Assembly (NCBI RefSeq): GCF_032854445.1
Contig: NC_088307.1
Coordinates: 10,228,001-10,292,000, forward strand
Origin: Liolophura sinensis
Lineage: Eukaryota > Mollusca > Polyplacophora > Chitonida > Chitonidae
DNA: 64,000 nt
Reading direction: 5' to 3'
In this document: positions 36,501 through 48,900 of the stretch, one piece after another
Layout: each line of letters begins with the position of its first letter
How positions within the stretch are numbered: position 1 is the first letter of the stretch
Made by a program: the position numbers and the translations under genes
The notes under the pieces: model-generated
Database searches by the model: none
What the model saw: the letters and a program-made list of their open reading frames with translations, nothing else
What the model was told of the DNA's origin: nothing

Positions 36501-39500
36501 ACCACGGAGGGCCCAGTAACCTAGCCACCAGGCCATGGAGGGCCCAGTAACCTAGCCAACACATCACGGAGGGCCCAGTAACCTAGCCACCAGGCCATGG
36601 AGGGCCCAGTAACCTAGCCAACACACCACGGAGGGCCCAGTAACCTAGCCACCACACCATGGAGGGCCCAGTAACCTAACCACCACACCACAGAGTGCCC
36701 AGTAACCTAACCACCAGGCCACGGAGGGCCCAGTAACCTAGCCACCAGGCCACGGAGGGCCCAGTAACCTAACCACCACACCACGGAGGGCCCAGTAACC
36801 TAACCACCACACCATGGAGGGCCCAGTAACCTAACCACCAGGCCCAGTAACCTAGCCACCACACCATGGAGGGCCCAGTAACCTAGCCACCACACACGGA
36901 GGGCCAGTAACCTAACCACCACATCATGGAGGGCCCAGTAACCTAACCACCACACACGGAGGGCCCAGTAACCTAGCCACCACATCACGGAGGGCCCAGT
37001 AACCTAGCCACCACACACGGAGGGCCCAGTAACCTAACCACCAGGCCACGGAGGGGCCCAGTAACCTAACCACCAGGCCACGGAGGGCCCAGTAACCTAG
37101 CCACCAGGCCACGGAGGGCCCAGTAACCTAACCACCAGGCCACGGAGGGCCCAGTAACCTAGCCACCACACCAGAGAGTGCCCAGTAACCTAACCACCAG
37201 GCCACGGAGGGCCCAGTAACCTAACCATCAGGCCACGGAGGGCCCAGTAACCTAAACCACCACATCACGGAGGGCCCAGTAACCTAACCACCACACACGG
37301 AGGGCCCAGTAACCTAGCCACCACACCACGGAGGGCCCAGTAACCTAGCCACCACATCACGGAGGGCCCAGTAACCTAGCCACCAGGCCACGGAGGGCCC
37401 AGTAACCTAACCACCAGGCACGGAGGGCCCAGTAACCTAGCCACCACACCAGAGAGTGCCAGTAACCTAACCACCAGGCCACGGAGGGCCCAGTAACCTA
37501 ACCATCAGGCCACGGAGGGCCCAGTAACCTAACCACCACATCACGGAGGGCCCAGTAACCTAACCACCACACACGGAGGGCCCAGTAACCTAGCCACCAC
37601 ACCACGGAGGGCCCAGTAACCTAACCACCACAACACGGAGGGCCCAGTAACCTAGCCACCACACCACGGAGGGCCCAGTAACCTAGCCACCACACCACGG
37701 AGGGCCCAGTAACCTAGCCACCACATCACGGAGGGCCCAGTAACCTAACCACCACAACACGGAGGGCCCAGTAACCTAACCACCAGGCCACGGAGGGCCC
37801 AGTAACCTAGCCACCAGGCCACGGAGGGCCCAGTAACCTAACCACCACACACGGAGGGCCCAATAACCTAACCACCACACCACGGAGGGCCCAGTAACCT
37901 AGCCAACACACCACGGAGGGCCCAGTAACCTAGCCACCAGGCCATGGAGGGCCCAGTAACCTAGCCAACACATCACGGAGGGCCCAGTAAGCTAGCCACC
38001 AGGCCATGGAGGGCCCAGTAACCTAGCCAACACACCACGGAGGGCCCAGTAACCTAGCCACCACACCATGGAGGGCCCAGTAACCTAACCACCACACCAC
38101 AGAGTGCCCAGTAACGTAACCACCAGGCCACGGAGGGCCCAGTAACCTAGCCACCAGGCCACGGAGGGCCCAGTAACCTAACCACCACACCACGGAGGGC
38201 CCAGTAACCTAACCACCACACCATGGAGGGCCCAGTAACCTAACCACCAGGCCCAGTAACCTAGCCACCACACCATGGAGGGCCCAGTAACCTAGCCACC
38301 ACACACGGAGGGCCCAGTAACCTAACCACCACATCATGGAGGGCCCAGTAACCTAACCACCACACACGGAGGGCCCAGTAACCTAGCCACCACATCACGG
38401 AGGGCCCAGTAACCTAGCCACCACACACGGAGGGCCCAGTAACCTAACCACCAGGCCACGGAGGGGCCCAGTAACCTAACCACCAGGCCACGGAGGGCCC
38501 AGTAACCTAGCCACCAGGCCACGGAGGGCCCAGTAACCTAACCACCAGGCCACGGAGGGCCCAGTAACCTAGCCACCACACCAGAGAGTGCCCAGTAACC
38601 TAACCACCAGGCCACGGAGGGCCCAGTAACCTAACCATCAGGCCACGGAGGGCCCAGTAACCTAACCACCACATCACGGAGGGCCCAGTAACCTAACCAC
38701 CACACACGGAGGGCCCAGTAACCTAGCCACCACACCACGGAGGGCCCAGTAACCTAGCCACCACATCACGGAGGGCCCAGTAACCTAGCCACCAGGCCAC
38801 GGAGGGCCCAGTAACCTAACCACCAGGCCACGGAGGGCCCAGTAACCTAGCCACCACACCAGAGAGTGCCCAGTAACCTAACCACCAGGCCACGGAGGGC
38901 CCAGTAACCTAACCATCAGGCCACGGAGGGCCCAGTAACCTAACCACCACATCACGGAGGGCCCAGTAACCTAACCACCACACACGGAGGGCCCAGTAAC
39001 CTAGCCACCACACCACGGAGGGCCCAGTAACCTAACCACCACATCACGGAGGGCCCAGTAACCTAGCCACCACACCACGGAGGGCCCAGTAACCTAGCCA
39101 CCACACCACGGAGGGCCCAGTAACCTAGCCACCACATCACGGAGGGCCCAGTAACCTAACCACCACAACACGGAGGGCCCAGTAACCTAACCACCAGGCC
39201 ACGGAGGGCCCAGTAACCTAGCCACCAGGCCACGGAGGGCCCAGTAACCTAACCCCCACACCACAGAGGGACCAGTAACCTAACCACCAGACCACGGAGG
39301 GCCCAGTAACCTAACCACCAGGCCACGGAGGGCCCAGTAACCTAACCCCTACACCACAGAGGGACCAGTAACCTAATCACCAGACCACGGAGGGCCCAGT
39401 AACCTAACCATCATTCCACAGAGGGCCCCCGGTAATTTTGGCAGGCAAAAACTGAAACTAATGCAGCACATTACCCCACAAATAGACATATCCATTTAAT

Positions 39501-39793
39501 TTAACCACGTAACAAATGTATTACACCGAATATGCAATCATGGAGAGTGCATGACTTTGGAAAAATAATCAATACCATTTCTCGCGGACCAATATTGTTA
39601 TTAAGGTACCCTGGTAAACAACATACTGCCATGCGTGCAAGCATCAGTCACTCAGCTTCATTTCACCACCTATGATACCTGTCTGTTGCAGTCACGCTAT
39701 GTTCAAACATTCTAGCTTATTTCTGTATGTTTGGCATATATACGTGTACATGGACAGCACAGACATACAAAATAGGCCTTTACTTTGTATGTC

Positions 39794-39833
<40 letters not shown>

Positions 39834-39899
39834 AAATATTTGAGAAAGATCCCCTGGTGAGAAGAATTTACATAGGATTTCTGTTATATTCCAACTGCA

Positions 39900-39943
<44 letters not shown>

Positions 39944-42900
39944 TACAACAGCAGCCTGTATTATAGTGGGAGGAAACCCGCCAGAGAGCCCGAGGGAAAA
40001 TCACAACCATCCGCAAGTTGCTGTCAGAACCCCTCACGTACGAAATGCATGTATATGTGTACTGTATAGAACATACTGTAGCATAAATAATCCATATATT
40101 TTCTATATTCATTTAATTGGTGTTTACACCATATCCAAAAATATTTCACCTTTACCGCCTGCTGCCAGAAATTTTGTTGGGATGAAAAAAGGCAAAACTC
40201 TGCAGTTACTGCCAGATCCTTCCACAATTACCACCAGAGAGCATGAGCTGGATTTGAACTCACAATGACCACACTGATTCCTGAGTCACTGTGCTGTGGA
40301 TGTCCATGGTAGCATACATGCATCTGATGTAAAAAGTTCATTATCTTCCATGTATTTCTCAACCTTTTCTGCACATTTACATCATTTGTTTACTTTATAA
40401 GGGGTTTAACCACATAAACTAAAGAATTTGTCAATTTATAGGATGTCCATGTACAAGTGGATACAGCTTAGTATGTGTAGATGTGCATGTTTATAGTCCA
40501 GACATAGTCACATCCCAAACAATGTGAGCTTAGATTCAAACATGGGCAGAGCCTCATTGGTCAAGGGTGTGACTGACAGACACATGCTGCCAGCTCATTG
40601 GTCAAGGGTGTGACTGACAGACACATGCGGCCAGCTCATTGGTCAAGGGTGTGAGTGACAGCCACAGATTGCTGGTTCTTTTGAACTGACCATCTGAGCC
40701 CGTGAGAGCCCTCTGCAAATTTATTACTTGACACCAATGTTCACTATGCTATACCATAAATCTTCAACCATTTTGACCTCTAACACATTTTCCAGTGGAA
40801 TTTAAGCACACTTTACATTTATTCTGAAAATGACGCAAAAAGATGCAAGTTTTACAAAGCTGTGCAAATCATTTCTCTATACCCTTCAGTCCTCTCGGAA
40901 TTTTTTCCAATTTTTGGCTGCAGAGGTGGTTGAAAAGGGTGAAGAATGAAGGTGGTTGGCTTTGTGGTTATCACACATATACACTTCAAGTGGCCTGTTT
41001 TAACTTGTGTTTCACATACACGTCCTAAACTTCCTCTACACTGTCTGACTGAGCACTAGTACTTAGTGACACTTCCTATATGTCCCATATAAACTGTACC
41101 TACCCTAAATTCTTAACAAATTTGACCAGCTAAGTATAACTTTATATACAGTTTCAAATCATAATTCATACGCTCTTGAAGTTTAAAGTGTATTGCCCAG
41201 ATAGGAGCATATATGAACTTCACAGAAATCGTAAGATAATTTGTCCAGATCAGAGAGCATTCCTTTAATATGTCAAAACATTGACTGTGTCCGTGGTTGA
41301 AACTGTTGAGGATTTGATGAGGATTTGTCGAGGATTTACTGAGGATTTCGGGTACATGTATATACTAATTGTTAACTTTTTACAGTGACGAAGAAAGAAG
41401 ACACGCCAGTTCAGTAGATACAACTACCCCAGTTCTCCAACCTTTTCAACCACCTCTGCGAGCAATATTTTGAAACATTCTGAAAGAACAATGGGGTGAA
41501 GAGAAATAATTTGCACAGTTTTATGTAGCTTGCATCTTGATCACCATCAAGTGACACAAACAAATCACTTTTAACATCATTTTCATAATAACTGTATGCA
41601 TCAATTCCAGTAAAAAAAAAAGAGCTTTAGTGGTTGACAAAGTTGAAGCTTTATAGCAGATAATCTTCTGACATACATGTAGAAACTCTTGGACAGAACA
41701 TGTACCAAATTTATATGTAAATAATTACGAAGCCATCTGTATGCATGTATATGTATATTCTGACATAGAAACTCCTGGACAGAACATGTACCAAATTTAT
41801 GTGTAAATAATTACCAAGCCATTTGTATGCATGTATATGTATATTCTGACATAGAAACTCCTGGACAGAACATGTACCAAATTTATGTGTAAATAATTAC
41901 CAAGCCATTTGTATGCATGTATATGTATATTCTGACATAGAAACTCTTGGACAGAACATGTACCAAATTTATATGTAAATAATTACCAAGCCATTTGTAT
42001 GCATGTATATGTATATTCTGACATAGAAACTCCTGGACAGAACATGTACCAAATTTATGTGTAAATAATTACGAAGCCATTTGTATGCATGTATATGTAT
42101 ATTCTGACATAGAAACTCCTGGACAGAACATGTACCAAATTTATATGTAAATAATTACGAAGCCATTTGTATGCTTGTATATGTATATTCTGACATAGAA
42201 ACTCCTGGACAGAACATGTACCAAATTTATGTGTAAATAATTACCAAGCCATTTGTATGCTTGTATATGTATATTCTGACATAGAAACTCCTGGACAGAA
42301 CATGTACCAAATTTATGTGTAAATAATTACCAAGCCATTTGTATGCATGTATATGTATATTCTGACATAGAAACTCCTGGACAGAACATGTATCAAATTT
42401 ATATGTAAATAATTACGAAGCCATTTGTATGCATGTATATGTATATTCTGACATAGAAACTCCTGGACAGAACATGTACCAAATTTATATGTGATAATTA
42501 CGAAGCCATTTGTATGCATGTATATGTATATTCTGACATAGAAACTCCTGGACAGAACATGTATCAAATTTATATGTAAATAATTACGAAGCCATTTGTA
42601 TGCATGTATATGTATATTCTGACATAGAAACTCCTGGACAGAACATGTACCAAATTTATATGTAAATAATTACGAAGCCATTTGTATGCTTGTATATGTA
42701 TATTCTGACATAGAAACTCCTGGACAGAACATGTACCAAATTTATGTGTAAATAATTACGAAGCCATTTGTATGCATGTATATGTATATTCTGACATAGA
42801 AACTCCTGGACAGAACATGTACCAAATTTATGTGTAAATAATTATGAAGCCATTTGTATGCATGTATATGTATATTCTGACATAGAAACTCCTGGACAGA

Positions 42901-45900
42901 ACATGTACCAAATCTATATGTAAATAATTACCAAGCCATTTGTATGCTTGTATATGTATATTCTGACATAGAAACTCCTGGACAGAACATGTACCAAATT
43001 TATATGTAAATAATTACCAAGCCATTTGTATGCTTGTATATGTATATTCTGACATAGAAACTCCTGGACAGAACATGTACCAAATTTATATGTAAATAAT
43101 TACCAAGCCATTTGTATGCTTGTATATATATATTCTGACATAGAAACTCCTGGACAGAACATGTACCAAATTTATATGTAAATAATTACCAAGCCATTTG
43201 TATGCTTGTATATGTATATTCTGACATAGAAACTCCTGGACAGAACATGTACCAAATTTATATGTGATAATTACGAAGCCATTTGTATGCATGTATATGT
43301 ATATTCTGACATAGAAACTCCTGGACAGAACATGTACCAAATTTATATGTAAATAATTACAAAGCCATTTGTATGCATGTATATGTATATTCTGACATAG
43401 AAACTCCTGGACAGAACATGTACCAAATTTATATGTAAATAATTACGAAGCCATTTGTATGCATGTATATGTATATTCTGACATAGAAACTCCTGGACAG
43501 AACATGTACCAAATTTATATGTAAATAATTACCAAGCCATTTGTATGCATGTATACGTATATTCTGACATAGAAACTCCTGGACAGAACATGTACCAAAT
43601 TTATATGTAAATAACCACGAAGCCATTTGTATGCATGTATATGTATATTCTGACATAGAAACTCCTGGACAGAACATGTACCAAATTTATATGTAAATAA
43701 TTACCAAGCCATTTGTATGCATATATATGTATCCTGATTCTGCAACCTTTTCGCGTATAACTTTCAGTGCAATTTATGCGCATTTACAATTGGCTTTTGG
43801 AGATCAAACTACATTGGTTTGATTGGCCAGTTTCAGGGCTTCACAAAAAGTGTATTTTTATCAGTCTACACAGAATAATGCCTTCATAAAAATCCTTGAA
43901 TACAACACCTTACAAACGTGAAAAAATTGAAGAACTATGGTATGTGGTTATTCTTTGCAAGAACAATCTATTGGCATTGTTATTATTATATTGTTATGTA
44001 AGACATGACAAACTACAAAAGCACCCTGCGAACCCTCAGGCCATTTGATGAATGCTTTTGTGAACGAATGGACTACCTGAGAAAATGTCTGTTTTGACAC
44101 GTTCAATGAGTTTTACTTTTATTTCAGACACATAGGTTTTCCCCACAACCCACAAACGTGTCTCTATTAAAACCTTTTGTGCTCAGCACATTGTGGTCAG
44201 AATTAAATCACATTTACTACAAACCACAAGAAAAAGAGAAACAATGAGATCTGTGGCAATGAAGTCTAAACTTAGATTTTCTCTTCAGCTGAATTTCATG
44301 AATGTCTTTGTCCGACAGGAAAATGTTTTTATTAATGTATAACCCAGTTAATTTTGCAATTGCAGGTGTACACGCAAAAGTTTCAGTTTTACACAAGTAC
44401 AATGTACATGACGGAGACTTGATGTAAACATTGGACTACCTGGCCACGATTTCACAAAGCCATTTCTGACTTACTGTAAATCTTTGATCTTTTCGCATGA
44501 TTGCAAGGTGTTTATTCAAGCAAATTCTGAGGGCATTATTTTGTGAATAATTGAAGATGTACAGCACACAGGTTTAAAAACCAGAGCAGAAATGACAGCG
44601 TGATACACGTACAGGGTAGGGAGTAAAAACAGAGCAGCGATGACAGTGTGATAGATGTACAGCATAGAGAGTAAAAACCAGAGCAGCGATGACAGCGTGA
44701 CAGACGTACAGCATAGAGAGTAAAACCAAGGCAGTGATGACAGTGTGATAGATGTACAGGGTAGGGAGTAAAAACAGAGCAGCGACGACAGTGTGATAGA
44801 TGTACAGCATAGAGAGTAAAACCAAGGCAGTGATGACAGTGTGACAGACGTACAGGGTAGGGAGTAAAAACAGAGCAGCGACGACAGTGTGATAGACGTA
44901 CAGCGTAGAGAGTAAAACCAAGGCAGCGATGACAGTGTGACAGACGTACAGGGTAGGGAGTAAAAACAGAGCAGCGACGACAGTGTGATAGACGTACAGC
45001 GTAGAGAGTAAAAACAGAGCAACGACGACAGTTTGATAAATGTACAGCATAGAGAGTAAAAACAGAGCCGCGACGACAGTGTGATAGATGTACAGCGTAG
45101 AGAGTAAAAACAGAGCAACGACGACAGTGTGATAGACGTACAGCGTAGAGAGTAAAACCAAGGCAGTGATGACAGTGTGACAAACGTACAGGGTAGGGAG
45201 TAAAAACAGAGCAGCAACGACAGTTTGATAAATGTACAGCACAGAGAGTAAAAACAGAGCCGCGACGACAGTGTGATAGATGTACAGCGTAGAGAGTAAA
45301 ACCAAGGCAGTGATGACAGTGTGACAAACGTACAGGGTAGGGAGTAAAAACAGAGCAGCAATGACAGTTTGATAAATGTACAGCATAGAGAGTAAAAACA
45401 GACAAGCGACGACAGTGTGATAGACGTACAGCGTAGAGAGTAAAACCAAGGCAGCGATGACAGTGTGACAGACGTACAGGGTAGGGAGTAAAAACAGAGC
45501 AGTGACGACAGTGTGATAGACGTACAGCGTAGAGAGTAAAACCAGAGCAGATATGACAATGTGATAGACGTACAGCATAGAGAGTAAAAACAGAGCAGCA
45601 ATGACAGCATGATACACGTACAGCATAGAGAGTAAAACAAGAACAGTGACAACAGTGTGATAAATGTACAGCATAGAGAGTATAACCAGAGCAGAAATGA
45701 CAGTGTGATAGACTTACAGCATAGAGAGTAAAAACAGAGCAGCGACGACAGTGTGATAGATGTGCAGCATAGAGAGTATAACCAGAGCAGCGACGACAGT
45801 GTGATAGATGTACAGCATAGAGAGTAAAACCAGAGCAGCGATGACAGTGTGATAGACTTACAGCATAGACAGCAAAACCAGAGCAGCAATGACAGCATGA

Positions 45901-48900
45901 TAGACACACAGTGTAGAGAGTAAAACCAGAGCAGATATGACAATGTGATAGACGTACAACATAGAGAGTAAAACAGGAGCAGCAATGACAGCGTGATAGA
46001 CATATAGCATAGAGAGTAAAACCAAAGCAGCAATGACAGTGTGATAGCTGGCAAATGGTCACACGATGCTGGTGACATCTTGTTAGTTTACCTCAGTCAA
46101 AGTTTTATTCTAACTGTTCATGTCAATGCATAAATAGCAGCAAATTACACGTCCGCTGGCACCGTGACTTAAGCAGAATCAGGTAAAAAAAAATGCAGTG
46201 AGGTTAACTGCAATTTATTACAAGTCACCGATCTAGAAATACTCAAAATGCTGTGTTGTCATCACAGATAAAAACAATCTTTTTGTGCAGCCCTGAAACA
46301 GGCCAATCCAACCAATGTAATTTTGTCTCCAAAATCAAATTAAAAGCATACATAAACTGCGCTGAAAGTTGCTCTTTCAAATGAGGGGTATCAATTAGGG
46401 TGCTGTAAATCTTGAATCTTTCCAACCTCAAAAGCACTTTTTTCAGTGCAATTTATGCATATAATTAAATTATGAAAATGATCCTTAAAATTATTGTGTC
46501 TCTAAAGATGCTAGCTTCATAAGAGTGTCCAAATTATTCCACTACACCCTATTGTTCTATCAAAATGTTTCAAAATGTTGGTTGCGAAGGCAATTGAAAA
46601 GGTATGTCAAACATCACCCCCAACCAAAAAAAGCTTTTGAACTTACATGTATTTTGGAGCCCCATAAATGTATTTATAACACTGTGACAACGTCGTCTAA
46701 ATTTCATATTAAGATCACTGTATTGAAAATTGCAATTTCCATTATGAAAAACTAAGTATTTTGATCAAGTCATACATTTTGACTTAATAACATAAGAAAT
46801 GGTTTTGTAAAATTGAACCCAGGAATACAAATGCTAACTTAATTTTGACATGTTACATGAAGAAAAGGGTAAAATCTGGGAAGCCGTTTCACTCAGTCAT
46901 GTGCTGACCAATTCACAACTGGTCAAATATTCTTCTCATTTTAAAGCAAAAAACTGCAAATATCTAATATCTATGACGGACGAATGGCTGAGGGAGAATA
47001 CATGAAAGACTCAACGAAGTCCAATCTTTCAAAACAAATCTGCGGAAACAGAATAACATAATTAAAGAAAAGTTGTGTGGAATAACGTGTCAAAATACAA
47101 TTTCTGATATCAATGTTATTAAAGACTGAAAGAAAATGTGCACCAAGGAAAGATCCAATACCTAGCATTTCTGAGGAATTATAAATCATGAAATGTGTTG
47201 GACACATTGGCCTTTTGGAAATATGTTTGACCTGTATATGCAAACAGGCATTCCATCTTGGGACCAACCAATCAAATGTATACCAAGAGCTGTTCCCTGA
47301 TGGGACCAGCCAATCACATGTATTCAAAGAGCTCTTCCATGTTGGGACCAGCCAATCAAATGTATACAAAGAGCTGTTCCATGTTGGGACCAGCCAATCA
47401 AATGTACATGTATACAAAGAGCTGTTCCATGTTGGGGCCAGCCAATCAAATGCATACAAAGAGCTGTTCCATGTGGGGACCAGCCAATCAAATGTATACA
47501 AAGAGCTGTTCCATGTGGGGACCAGCCAATCAAATGTATACAAAGAGCTGTTCCATGTTGGGACCTGCCAATCAAATGTATACAAAGAGCTGTTCCATGT
47601 TGGGACCAGCCAATCAAATGTATACAAAGAGCTGTTCCATGTTGAGACCAGCCAATCAAATGTATACAAAGAGCTGTTCCATGTTGGAACCAGCCAATCA
47701 AATGTGTACAAAGAGCTGTTCCATGTTGGGACCAGCCAATCAAATGTACATGTATACAAAGAGCTGTTCCCTGATGGGACCAGCCAATCACATGTATACA
47801 AAGAGCTGTTCCATGTTGGGACCAGCCAATCAAATGTATACAAAGAGCTGTTCCATGCTGGGACAAGCCAATCAAATGTACATGTATGCAAAGAGCTGTT
47901 CCATGTTGGGACCAGCCATTCAAATGTTGGGTGTGAATGTCAGTCTTCATTTATTTATTTATTCCTCTTGATGGGATCTTTTACTTAATGCACATAATTT
48001 CCTTGAGACTTCAACTACGATATCTTTTTCTGAAAATCCAACAAAAGCTAAAATCAAACATGTAAAAGAATGAAACATTTTGATTTGAATAAACACAGAA
48101 CAGATACACAATGATCTGCATATCAATTTTCTAAATTAAATCAACAGAAAATCAACTGTATGCACATGTAACACTGACTCACCCACAGGCTTTTTCTTCC
48201 AAAATCTAAATTTCTTAGCTTGAAATAAATAAATTGTATAATAGAGTTCACATTTTGCAGTTTGTATACAATACGCACATATACACCATACAAGATGGAA
48301 TTCTTCGCAGTAAATGATTTTATGTCCATAATCAAGTAAGGTTTCAAGGTTTGATCTGTGATTCATAATTCGTACTGAATTAAATACAGTTCAGAAGAGT
48401 ATTAATAAAAAAAGTTCATCTAAGAGCTTTATTCATATACATGTACAGACAGGAAGTTTAAATATCACATGTATATATATATATATTTGTGTGAGTTATT
48501 TACTACTGTGAATAGTGGCAAATAATTACGTACTTAAATAAATTTGATTTATTTGTTAGATTGGTGTCTTACGCCGTACTCAAGAATATTTCACTTATAT
48601 GATGGTGGCCAGCATTATGGTGGGAGGAAACCGGACAGATCCCGGGGGAAATCCGCAACATCCGCAGGTTGCCGCCAGACCTGCCCACGAACGGCCGGAG
48701 AGGAAGCCAGCATGCACTTAAATAAAGATGTAATAAATAAGTACATACATGTGAAGCAGGGCTGGTACAAACATGTAATGATAACAGTAACAAACCACTA
48801 ACAGTTGCCTTCAGACTGGTTATTTTTTATTTTTTTGAAATTCGTGTTACTTTGGCAGTTTTACTTGAGATCGCATATTAACGTACGGCAAACCTATATG

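Noticed and set aside
36048-39430. Telomere-like or CRISPR-like array
   Set aside because: CCTAACC recalls telomeric repeats, but the period is 31 bp and the unit matches a SINE head. There are no distinct spacers, so it is not a CRISPR array.
44516-46078. Minus-strand ORFs of 520, 508 and 366 codons as a repeat protein gene
   Set aside because: All three frames are open because the 48-bp unit has no stops in any minus frame. They sit inside an intron and encode only the unit.
46971-47988. ORFs on both strands (266, 237, 306 and 208 codons)
   Set aside because: Four open frames over the same 42-bp units cannot all be genes; this is an effect of the 14-codon period.
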